Assembly: GCF_902167145.1 (NCBI RefSeq)
Contig: NC_050101.1
Location: 132,896,990 to 132,960,989 of the forward strand
DNA: 64,000 bases
Source: Zea mays
Taxonomy: Eukaryota; Streptophyta; Magnoliopsida; Poales; Poaceae
Reading direction: 5' to 3'
Position 1 is the first letter of the stretch. Each line of letters begins with the position of its first letter. Shown here one piece after another: positions 33,201 to 43,854 of the stretch. The notes below the pieces were generated by a model. That model was given only the letters and a program-made list of their open reading frames with translations, was not told where the DNA came from and did not search any database. Made by a program: the position numbers and the translations under genes.

Positions 33201-34257
33201 CAAGAACACAGTTCCTTTGGCAGCAAAATTCCAATCTCAATGAGGTGATGAAGATCGGAGTCAGAGATAACAGAAGCATAGTTACTGCAAAACGGGAGTT
33301 GGCTTTTAGGGTCAATTAGGGGAATGACAGGGGCGACGGTACCCTATTTCTTCCTCCTAGCGCCATCAGACCTGGTGAGCAGACGGGGTTGAGCACAACC
33401 ACGAAGATGAGCAAGGATTTCAAAATTTGGATCCAGGCGAAAAAAGCAAAGTTAGGGTTCACTGCCAGGGGACTCCCAGCGAGGATGTATAGGCGCGCAC
33501 TAAGTCAGGCGCATAAGGAGGAAAGATGTAACTCCGACCAGACCCTCAACAAAGTGAAATCAGTCGAGCTATCAGACAGAGGCGCTAACTGAGAATGTCA
33601 GTCGAACTCTTCAACGGAACCAGTCAGTCAGGAATTATCATAATGGACTCACGTAACCGAAATCGTCAGGCAACGCATAAGCCGAGCAGAAGACTGAACA
33701 GATCAGAGGAAAGCAGCAAACAAAATTTTTCATTCATTAGAAGTGGCTCATTACAAAGGGAGAGGGTCGGCCCTCTAGGAACCAGCCCCAACATCCTACA
33801 CATACTACCTACTACTAAAACTACCACTACCTACACAAACTATGTACTACATACTACTACTACACCATGCTACTATTTATGTCGGTGGCACCCCGCCACT
33901 GACATTGCCGCCACCGCTACCGACGCTCTTGTTGCCGCTGTCGTCGCCACAATCGCTGCCACCCAAGCCGTCGTTGGCGCTGCCTTCATCGCCGCCGCCG
34001 CTGCCTCCCTCGCCGCCACTGCCATCGTGAGCCTCCCTCGCCGCCGCTATCCAAGGAGTCCTCCCCCTCCGAGTCATCCGACCTCGTGAGCCCTGCCCGC
34101 TTGACGGATCAAATGTAGGCCTACTCGATCGCCAACAGTCCCACGGAATCGTCAGAGTCATCGGATGACACCATGGGGAGTCCTCCTTGGAAAACTTCGA
34201 GCCTCCAAAGTCCTCCAACGAGCCGCGCTTGCCCTTGCCTCCTTTGACGCTGGCCAT
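30293..34257 (-). pseudogene. Antisense extra gene of the older Gypsy element (Transposase_28-like), decayed
   Basis: Probable start at the ATG at 34257 (MASVKGGKGKRG), with a TTTAAATA box near 34341-34350. The recognisable domain lies at about 33209-32585, with LDPNSMLQIAISVHLCEAFLGVYPHF, matching LSPNSIAQAAIFVAVCEGFLGIAPHW in the other Gypsy element. The C-terminal part at 30553-30293 is charged and coiled-coil-like (SHELEAARRDTEVARRD). Between them are stops and unresolved introns. The domain is known as a putative gypsy-type family in antisense ORFs of Tat elements; its role is unknown. Confidence 0.65.
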
Positions 34258-34949
34258 GTTTTTCTTGGGCGAGTCGGAAGAGAAGAAGAAGAGCAGAGAA
34301 AGGCAAGAGTGAGTGAAGAGAGTGGGCACAGGCAAGCAGGATATTTAAAGAGGGCAAAGGTCGAGTCCTTGCTTCCTGCTCGTTCAGCGAACAGTCGCAA
34401 GGACTTCAATAGCCACTCAAGTTTCCAAGAAAAGGAGCAGATGGCTGACACCTATTCACGTAACACGGCACCCGAAGATAGTAAAGTCAACCGCTCAGGC
34501 ACAACATTACCTCTCCATCACATCAGGTTACTATTTTTGGACAAGACAGTGTACACTACTCGATCGATACACACCCATTGGGTGTACAACCTAGATTTTT
34601 CGAGAATTTCTGGAGCAATGAGATCTGTAAAATATCCGCAGTGAATACCAAACGACAAAAAAATCAAATTGGCCAAACTGAAGTCGGCTAGAGTTCTATC
34701 GGCCAAAGTCCAATCAACAGAAGCATTGAAGACCCTGGTCGAGTGCCGTCCAGTCGGACCTCCATCGGTCTAGACTCTATCAGCCAGGTCCTAGTTAGCA
34801 AGGGTTTTAGTCAAGACATGTTCAAACCAGGCAAGAACTAGCCCAGACGTGATCACCAGAATAAATCCAAATGATAAACTCAAAAGCAAGCAATTAAGAC
34901 CTTTGAGTTGATTAGTACTCAAATCAATTCAAAGCTCGAGAGCTACACC

Positions 34950-35073
34950 CATTGGGTGCACCTACAGTGCACCCAATGGACTCAAGGGCCAAAATAAAAA
35001 AAAATGCTAAACTCAAAATCATTTCAAAGCTCGGGGGCCACACCCATCGGGTGCACCTATGGTGCACCCAATG
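34950..35073. repeat. Two near-identical hairpins
   Basis: CATTGGGTGCAC and GTGCACCCAATG face each other across 5 bases at 34950-34978, a perfect 12-bp stem. A near copy lies at 35045-35073. Each follows a GCTCGRGRGCYAC purine-rich motif like a polypurine tract, so the segment looks duplicated. Confidence 0.8.
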
Positions 35074-35199
35074 AATACAACAATAAGACGAAGCAATCAA
35101 AACAATCCAGAAGAAGCACATGACTTTGTTTTCTTTTAAAGCCTCAAGTCTATTATCTTCGAAAGTTGGCATGAGCTTCGAAAATTGGCTTGAGCCTCA

Positions 35200-35368
35200 C
35201 CACAGGAAGTAGGGTATTACACAGCTCTACGTGGCCCCCTGTATAAGTCTGCATGTCATCCCGTCGTGTTATAACATGAACCATCGAGTCGCGATCAACG
35301 ACGTTGTCCTACCCAAAAGCATCACATGGGCAACCCCGTGGTGCACGGTCGGATCACAAACACTGACA
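35200..35368 (+). repeat. Gypsy (older) 3' LTR, truncated
   Basis: Aligns with 23295-23465 of the 5' LTR. The first 445 bases of the LTR are missing, with no element at the break, so a deletion removed them. Confidence 0.85.
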
Positions 35369-35373
35369 ATGGC

Positions 35374-38300
35374 CCTGGTCTCTGGAGGTGGTTCTACTTC
35401 TAACCCCTCACCTGCTATATCTTCTTTGTTGTCAATCATAGAGGAGCAGGTGGAGAGCCTTGGGGATGAGGAGTTGGCACTTGTGGCCAACCGATTCACG
35501 CGGTTCCACAACAACTGTATGAGCTGGCGCCGTAGCGGGTCCAAGGACTAATGCTACAACTGTGGCAGTCCTGACCACTTTGTTGCTAGCTGTCCCAAAA
35601 AAGGCAAGGCATAGTCTGGACTGCTCGACCATCACTCTGGTCAGCGCAAGGGAAAGTACTCCTCTGGGAAGTACAAGTCCAAGGGAGGATTCGATAAGGA
35701 GGCGCTCAAGAAGAAGTACCTTCAACATGCAAAGATCAAGGAGCGTGTCTTCCTCGCCTCCCTCAGCGACATCGACCATGACTCCGATGATGCCGTATCT
35801 TCCTTGAGCGACGAGGAGACTGAGAGGCGGGTCGAGGACAAGCTAAATGGGCTATGCTTCATCGCCGACACCGTGGGAGGCCTCTCCAAAATGGCACTTG
35901 GTAAGGACGCGGTAGGTGCCAGCGATGACACTACTTCTGAGGATGGAGGCCTGGAGAACATGTGGCTCATGGATTCCGGATGTTTGCACCACATGACCAG
36001 AAGCTCCAAATGGTTCTCTAGCCTCGACCCCGTGATTGGTAAGGAATACATCACATTCGGGGATAAGTCAAGAGGTAAGGTTGTTTCTCGTGGCACCATT
36101 CGGGTGAATGAGGGCTTTGTTCTCAAGGATGTTGCTTTGGTTTCGAATCTGCATTTCAATCTACTTTCAATTTCACAATTCCTTGAGGATGACTTTGAAG
36201 TGCGTTTTAAAATAGGCTTGTCTCGGGTTTTGGATGCCCATGAGGATCTTGTTTGCTAGATTTCCCCTTTTGGTCGAGTTTTCAGTGCTGATTTTTCACA
36301 TTCTTCTGGCCCTTCTTGATGTTTGTTAGCAGGATCTTCCTCTTCTCTTTGGAAGTGGCATAGGAGGCTAGGTCACTTGAGCTTTGACCTTTTGTGTTGT
36401 TTGAACTCACTTGACCTCATTCAAGGATTGCCCAAATTAAAATTTAATAAAGATCTTGTCTGTCACCCTTGTCATCATGGTAAAATGGTTGTCGCTTCCC
36501 ATTCCCCAGTCACTGAGGTGATGACCTTGCATCCTGGCGAATTGATTCATATGGACATTGCTGGTCCTGCCAGGGTTTGCTCTTTTGGAGGGAAGTGGTA
36601 TGTGCTTGTGGTTGTCGACAATGACTCTCACTACTCTTGGGTGTTCTTTATGGCAGTGAAGGATGAGGCTTTTACTCATGCTCGAGATTTGATTCTTCGG
36701 TTCTAGAATGAGTTTCCTAAGAATGCCATGAGTGCTATACATAGTGACAATGGCACATAATTCATAAAACTCAGTTTGCCACCTTTTGTGCTTCTTTGCG
36801 ACTCGAGCATCAGTTTTCCTCTCCATATGTGCCCTAGCAGAATGGCATTGTTGAACGCAAGAATCAAACCCTTATTGAGATGGCTAGGACGATTCTTGAT
36901 GAGCATAAGACTCCTAGGCATTTTGGGCCAAAGCGATCAACACTAATTGCCATGTGTTCAGTCACATCTTTCTTCGGGCTTTTTTGAACAAAACTTCTTA
37001 TGAGCTACGATTTGGACGGCCACCCAAGGTTAGCCATTTTAGGGCATTTGGATGCAGATGCTTTGTACTGAAACAGGGAAATTTGGACAAATTTGAGTCT
37101 CGGTCTTCCGATGGGGTTTTTCTAGGTTATGCATTACATTCCCGTGCTTACCGTGTTCTTAACCTAGAGACTAATCGCATTATGGAGACTTGTGAGGTTA
37201 CATTCGATGAGACTGCACCTTGTCCATCCCTTGTCTTTGAACCTACAGGTCTAGATCAGATGGGACATACCATCTTTGTGGAGGAGGAGCACGACGACGC
37301 CGATTGGGGTGATCCCAAGCTGACTCCACCGGCTGTCCGAGTCGAGTCTGCTTCCAATACTTCGGCTGATGGACCCGACCCCACTTCTTCCACCACTTGG
37401 GGTCCGCTCAAGCCAGTTCCTACTGAGACTGGAGGAGTTGAGGCTGCTGTTGAGGGGGAGGCCACTTCCTCAAGGGAGGCTCCACATCATATTCAGCATC
37501 GTCACCCACCTCAGCAGATGATCGAGGAGCTTCACGAGCGAGTCGCTCGCTCTAGGTCACAACAAATTTCTCACTTTTCTCACTCAGCTTTTGTTGCTAC
37601 GTTTGAGCCCTGGTATGTTGGACATGCTTTATCTAACCCTAACTGGGTTAATGCTATGCATGAGGAGCTTGAAAATTTTGAAAGAAATCAGGTTTGGGTT
37701 TTGGTGCCACCTCCTTCTAACTACCATGCCATCGGTACCAAATGGGTTTTCAAAAACAAACAGAGTGAGGATGATTTGGTAGTGAGAAACAAGGCAAGGT
37801 TGGTTTCCCAAGGGTATTGCCAAAAAGAGGGAAATGATTATGAGGAGAACTTTGCCCATGTTGCCCGTTTAAAGGCCATTAGGATCGTTTTGCCTTTACT
37901 ACTTCAAAGGGTTTAAAGATTTTTCAAATGGATGTCAAAAGTGAATTTTGAGTGGGTATATAAAGGAAGAGGTGTATGTTAGGCAGCCCCCTGGTTCTGA
38001 GAGTTCCAAGTTTCCTAACCATGTTTTTAAACTCCAAAAAGCTTTGTATGGTTTGAAACAATCCCCTAGAGCCTGGTATGAGCGTTTGAAATCTTTTCTG
38101 CTTTCAAAGGGTTTTAAAATGGGCTTTGTGGACAAAACTCATTCTCCTCAAGCATGATAATGACACCCTTTTAGTCTAGATTTATATGGATGATATCATC
38201 TTTGGTGGTTCTTCTCATGCTCTTGTGTCTAGGTTTTTAGATCTTATGAGTAGAGAATTTGAGATGAGCATGATGGGTGAGCTAAACTTCTTTCTTGGGC

Positions 38301-39126
38301 TGCAAATCAAGCAAACCCAAGATGGGACCTTTGTGCATCAAGGCAAGTATACAAAGGACGTCCTGAAGAAGTTCGACATGGGCGAGGGCAAGCCTCTTTT
38401 GATGCCCATGACCACCTCGACGACGCTTGATACCGATGAGGATGGCAAACCCATGGACTAGAAGGAGTACATGAGCATGATTGGCTCTGTCCTGGACTTG
38501 ACTGCGACGAGGCCAGACATACACTTCATAGTGTTTCTATGCGCTCGTTTCTCGGCTTCCCCACGCACATGTCACAGAAAGGCTGTGAAGCGGATTATGA
38601 GGTACCTACATTTCACTCCTGAGTTTGGTTTATGGTACTCCTCATCGTCCATTATATCTTTGTGCAGTTACTCTAATGCTGATTTTGCGGGTTGCCTTTA
38701 GAGTGCAAGTCTACTTCTGGGACTTGTCAGTTTTTGGGGACTTCGTTGGTTTCATGGTCATCTCGCAAACAGTCTGGTGTTGCCCTGTCTACCATAGAGG
38801 CTGAGTATGTCGCTGCCGCTAGCTATTGCTCGCAGTTGCTTTGGATGATGGCTACCTTATGGGATTTTGGCTTGGATTTTCATCATGTGCCTCTGCTTTG
38901 CGATAGCAAGGGTGCCATAAGGGTTGCCAAGAATCATGTGTTGCATTCATGGACCAAGCACATTGATGTTCACTTTTACTTTCTTCGTGATCATTATGAG
39001 AAGCGCAACATCTATTTGCACCACATTGATACCCATCGACAACTTGCTAACATTTTGACCAAACCCCTTGATCAAAAAACATTTGTTCATTTGCGAGAGG
39101 AGTTGGGTGTTTGTTTCCCTTTGTGA
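35374..39126 (+). pseudogene. Sirevirus gag C-terminus and pol, decayed
   Basis: Continues gag in phase (LVSGGGSTSNPSPA), with a TAA just before the zinc knuckle CYNCGSPDHFVASC. Protease has WLMDSGCLHHMTR (about 35963). Integrase has WHRRLGHLS, GELIHMDIAGP and HSDNGT, and its C-terminal part reads GCRCFVLKQGNLDKFESRS. RT spans about 37600-38460 with GLKQSPRAWYERL and YMDDIIFGG. RNase H ends at 39126 (KSTSGTCQFLG, KHIDVHFYFLRD). Several stops and at least three frame changes (near 36750-36950, 37917-37950 and 38690) make it inactive. Confidence 0.9.
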
Positions 39127-39755
39127 TTTGAGGGCTCCCTTTTGGTATTTTCTACTTACCTTCTACGTTTTCATCTAGATTTTAGTCTTTCATTTTCTTT
39201 TGTATTATATCTACATATCATGTTATTTTGAGCTTCACTTGTATAACTGCTAGAATGTGATTACGCTCCTACTAGTATGTTCTTTGTGTACATGATGATG
39301 ATGCTATGGCATGCTTAGGCTCCTTTTTCTCATATTAATACATCATTATTGAGCTAAGCTGTTTTCATAATTGTGAATTTGACTACTACTTGCTCAATCT
39401 AAATTGTTCACCATTGAGATTGGCACCTAACATGTGTAGGATGTGTTGAAATTCTTTTTGATGTTACTAGTATGCTAGGTGGCTATGTCGCATGCTTTGA
39501 GTCATTCACTTGTCTTGATTCATTCATTCATTCTGTGCTAAAAATTCAAAATCAAGATAAGTGATAATAAAAATATCGAGATGGGTTTGCATTTGTCACC
39601 ACATTATTGTATCGAGATTGCTTCCATTTGCACTTTTGGATGAACTTGAGCAGTCTAGTGGAAGATCGAAACCGGTGTTTTTAGCTTCTGATTGCTTTTC
39701 TGCATAGGCTACGCCCGGTTGAAAAGTTAGACAAAGACAATGCTTACAACCTCTC
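39127..39755 (+). other. Sirevirus 3' region, first part
   Basis: AT-rich non-coding sequence after pol. It is interrupted at 39755 by a Gypsy insertion (target CTCTC) and resumes at 58606. I find no envelope-like ORF. Confidence 0.7.
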
Positions 39756-41253
39756 TGTCGGGGACCATAATTAGGGGTACCCCCAAGACTCCTAATCTCA
39801 GCTGGTAACCCCCATCAGCACAAAGCTGCAAAGGCCTGATGGGCGCGATTAAGGTCGAGGCTCAGTCCACTCAAGGGACACGATCTCGCCTTGCCCGAGC
39901 CCAGCCTCGGGCAAAGGCAGCCGACCCCGGAGGATTCACGTCTCGCCCGAGGGTCCCCTCAAGCAACGGACGCACCTTCGACTCGCCCGAGGCCCAGCTC
40001 GGGCAGGCTTCGCGGAGAGGCAACCTTGGCCAGATCGCCACGCCGACCGACCGTATCGTAGGAGCATTTAATGCAAGGATCGACTGACACCTTATCCTGA
40101 CGCGCGCTCCTCAGTCGACAGAGCCGAAGTGACCGCAGTCACTTCGCCGCTTCACTGACCGAACTGACAGGAAAACAGCGTCGCCTGCCCCGCTCCGACT
40201 GTTGTGCCACTCGACAGAGTGAGGCTGACAGCAGCTAAGTACAGCGTCGGGCGCCATAGGAAGCTCCGCCTCGCCCAACCTTAGGGCTCGGGCTCAACCT
40301 CGACGCCGGACGACGGACTCCGCCTCGCCCGACTCCAGGGCTCGGACTCAGCCTCGACCTCGGAAGACGAACTCTGCCTCGCCCGACCCCAGGGCTCGGA
40401 CTCAGCCTCGACCTCGGAAGACAGACTCTGCCTCGCCCGACCCCAGGGCTCGGACTCAGCCTCGACCTCGGAAGACGAACTCCGCCTCGCCCGACCCCAG
40501 GGCTCGGACTCAGCCTCGACCTCGGAAGACGGACTCCGCCTCGCCCGACCCCAGGGCTCGGACTCAGCCTCGACCTCGGAAGAGCCTCCGCCTCGCCCGA
40601 CCTCAGGCTCGGACCGACCACGTCACAGGGGGGGCCATCATTACCCTACCCCTAGCTAGCCCAGGCTATGGGGAATAAGACCGGCGTCCCATATGGCTCG
40701 CCCCGGTAAACAAGTAATGATGGCACCCCGCGTGCTCCATGACGACAGCGGCTCTCAGCCCCTTACGGAAGCAAGGAGACGTCAGCAAGGATCTGACAGC
40801 CCTGACAGCTGTACCTCCATAGGGCTCAAGCGCTCCTCCGACGGCCACGACATCACATGAACAGGGTGCCAAAACCTCTCCGACTGCCACGACATCATGT
40901 ACTTAGGGCTCTAGCTCCTCTCTGCTAGACACGTTAGCACACTGCTACACCCCTCATTGTACACCTGGGCCCTCTCCTTACGCCTATAAAAGGAAGGTCC
41001 AGGGCTCTCGTACGGGAAGGTTGGCCGCGCGGGAGGACGGGCCACCGCATAAGGCTCTCCCTCGTGGACGCTTGTAACCCCCTACTGCAAGCGCACCCGA
41101 CCTGGGCGCACGACAACACGGAGGCCGCGGGTTTCCCTTTTGCCTGTTTCTTCCCCCCTTCGTGCTCCGTCTCGCGCCAACCCATCTGGGCTGGGACACG
41201 CGGCGACAATTTACTCGTCGGTCCAGGGACCCCCCGGGGTCGAAACGCCGACA
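39756..41253 (+). repeat. Gypsy (younger) 5' LTR
   Basis: 1498 bp, TGTCGGGGACC to ACGCCGACA. TATAAAAG at 40985-40992. It contains a 54-bp repeat array (40260-40610). Confidence 0.95.
40260..40610 (+). repeat. 54-bp tandem repeat in the 5' LTR, five units
   Basis: The core CTCGGACTCAGCCTCGACCT occurs five times, preceded by one diverged unit. The 3' LTR has four. Confidence 0.93.
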
Positions 41254-41487
41254 GTTGGCGCGCCAGGTAGGGGCCTGCTGCGTGTTGACGAACAGCTTCC
41301 CGTCAAGCTCCAGATGGGTAGTCTCCAGCAACCACTCCAACCCGGGATGGTGCTTCGTTTCGGGAGTCTTGAGTTCATGTCCCTCGACGGCAGCTACGAC
41401 ATGATACTCCTTCCTCCGCCGCGTGACAACGACAATGGCGGCCGTTAGCCCGCCCGCCGGTGGTGGAATCGACAACGTCTTCCCCAC

Positions 41488-43839
41488 ATGGCGGAAGAGC
41501 AACATCTGGATCTGTCCTGTCACCTTCCCTGCCAACGGAGGAGGAGGCGGGGCAGGCATGGCCAAGCAGGAGGCGGCACCTCGTCGGCTGTCGAGCGAGT
41601 CAACGGCGTCGGCGCCCCAACGGGGGACACGACGGGCGTTGACCTCGCGTCTGAGATGAAGACGAGCGTCGTTTCCCCGCAACACGCCAACTCCAAGCTG
41701 GCGGACGACGCCAGCATGCTCGCGAAGGACTTGCTGGGCATCAGCCTCGTACCTGAGACAACGGTGCAGTCCGTCCCCGACGCGACTTCGTCACCACCCG
41801 TCGATCAAGAGGTACCGTCCGTTTCTCGTTCCATGCCTTTTAGATTCAGCTGCGACCCACCAAGCGACCCCGCTTCGGTGGATGCTTTCATAAAGGCATG
41901 TCCAAACCCTCCGGGGTATCATATGCGGTCACCCTGGGACTGACTGACGGCCGTCTCGACCTACGGGCCTCTGGGTTCCAAGAAAGATGACGAGCCCGAC
42001 TCTGGTTGGGATTTCTCCGGGCTCGATAACCCCAGTGCCATGTGGGACTTTATGACCGCATGTGACTACTGCCTCTCTGATCGCTCCGATAGCAGCCACA
42101 GCCTCGGTGACGAGGACTGTGGCCCAAGTCGCGAATGCTTCCACATCGATCTAGGGGGTCTCGACGAAGGCAACCACCTTGGTATGCCGAAGGACGACGA
42201 TCCCCCTAGGCATGCGCCTCGCGTTGACATCCTTCGGGAGCTAGCTGTGGTCCCAGTCCCTGCGGGGGGTCAGGACGCACAACTCGAGAAAATTCGCGAG
42301 GTACAGGCCAGGCTCGACGAGGAAGCAGGACAACTTGTGCAGCTTCGGCAAAATATCGGGCTGGAGTGGGCAGGCCGAGCACCGGCCGGAGAAGCGCGTC
42401 ATCCGACCCAGGACGTCCAGCACCGCATTGCCGACGATGCCAGGGCGAGGCTACCCCCGGCTTCCAGTGGGGTCGTCCAGAACCTGGCTGCAGCAGCGAT
42501 ACTACTCCGAGCGATGCCGAAACCATCCACCACCGAGGGGCGGCGTATCCAGGGAGAGCTCAAGAATCTCCTGGAAGATGCCGCGGTCTGACGGGCCGAA
42601 AGCTCTGCCTCCCGAAGGCAGGGGTACTCCCCAGAGCATCGCGCCGCGACTTCCCGATTCATGTGGGAAGCCTCGGTCCACACCGGGCGAACGCGGAACT
42701 CAGCGCCTGCGGCCCCGGGTCGCCTCGGCAACGAGCACCACCGCCGCGACCATCGAGCCCACCTCGACGAGAAGGTGCGCCGAGGCTACCACCCCAGACG
42801 TGGGGGACGCTACGACAGCGGGGAGGATCGGAGCCCCTCGCCCGAACCACCCGGTCCGCGAGCTTTCAGCCGGGCCATACGACGGGCGCCGTTCCCGACC
42901 CGGTTCCGAACCCCGACTACCATCACCAAGTACTCGGGGGAGTCAAAGCCGAAGCTGTGGCTCGTGGACTATCGGCTAGCCTGCCAGCTGGGTGGGACGG
43001 ACGACGACAACCTCATCATCCATAACCTTCCCCTGTTCCTCCCCGACGCCGCCCGAGCCTGGCTAGAGCATCTGCCTCCTACGCAGATCTCCAACTGGGA
43101 CGACTTCGTCAAAGCCTTCGCCGGCAACTTCCAGGGCACATACGTGCGCCCTGGGAACTCCTGGGATCTCCGAAGCTGCCGCCAGCAGCCGGGAGAGTCC
43201 CTGCGGGACTACATACAGTGATTTTCGAAGTAGCGCACCGAGCTGCCCAACATCACCGACTCGGATGTCATTGGCGCTTTCCTCGCTGGCACCACTTTCC
43301 ACGACCTGGTGAGCAAGCTGGGTCGCAAGACTCCCACCAGGGCGAGCGAGCTGATGGACATCGCCACCAAGTTCGCCTCTGGTCAGGAGGCGGTCGAGGC
43401 CATCTTCCGGAAGGACAAGCAGCCTCAGGGGCACCAGCCAGAAGACGTCCCCGAGGCGTCCGCTCAGCGCGGCGCGAGGAAGAAGGGCAAGAAGAAGTCG
43501 CAAGCGAAACGCGACGCCGCCGACGCGGACCTTGTCGCCGCCGCCGAGCACAGGAACCCTCGGAAGCCACCTGGAGGCGCCAACCTGTTCGACAAGATGC
43601 TCAAGGAGCCGTGCCCCTATCATCAGGGTCCCGTCAAGCACACCCTTGAGGAGTGCGTCATGCTTCGGCGCCACTTCCACAGGGCCGGGCCACCGGCGGA
43701 AGGTGGCCGAGCCCACAACAACGATAAGAAGGAGGATCACAAGGCAGAGGAGTTCCCCGAGGTCCACGACTGCTTCATGATCTACGGTGGGCAAGTGGCG
43801 AACGCCTCGGCTCGGCACCGCAAGCAAGAGCACCGGTAG
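41488..43839 (+). pseudogene. Gypsy gag, interrupted by stops
   Basis: One frame carries the gag protein through stops at 41941, 42589, 43219 (TGA) and 43231, 43837 (TAG). The capsid-like core is around 42940-43400 (KLWLVDYRLACQLGG; ARAWLEHLPPTQISNWDDF; NITDSDVIGAFLAG), followed by a basic region (KKGKKKSQAKR) and CPYHQGPVKHTLEEC. The N-terminal start is uncertain, and conserved-looking sequence also lies at 41311-41445. I see no standard CCHC knuckle. Confidence 0.82.
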
Positions 43840-43854
43840 GTCTGCTCGGTAAAG

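Larger units (their letters stand above)
22849..35368 (+). mobile_element. Decayed Tat-type Gypsy element inserted in Sirevirus gag
   Basis: 5' LTR 22849-23465, primer-binding site TGGCGCGCCAGGTAGGGG from 23468, and a 3' LTR reduced to about 35200-35368. TSDs are ATGGT (22844-22848) and ATGGC (35369-35373), one change apart; removing the element restores the Sirevirus gag frame. Domain order gag, protease, RT, RNase H, integrase is Gypsy. An antisense gene downstream of pol and tandem repeats point to the Tat lineage (RIRE2/Grande-like). Confidence 0.9.

Noticed and set aside
33842..34089. Ala- and Pro-rich plus-strand frames
   Set aside because: GCC/CGC-rich low-complexity sequence complementary to the start of the antisense gene; no independent support.
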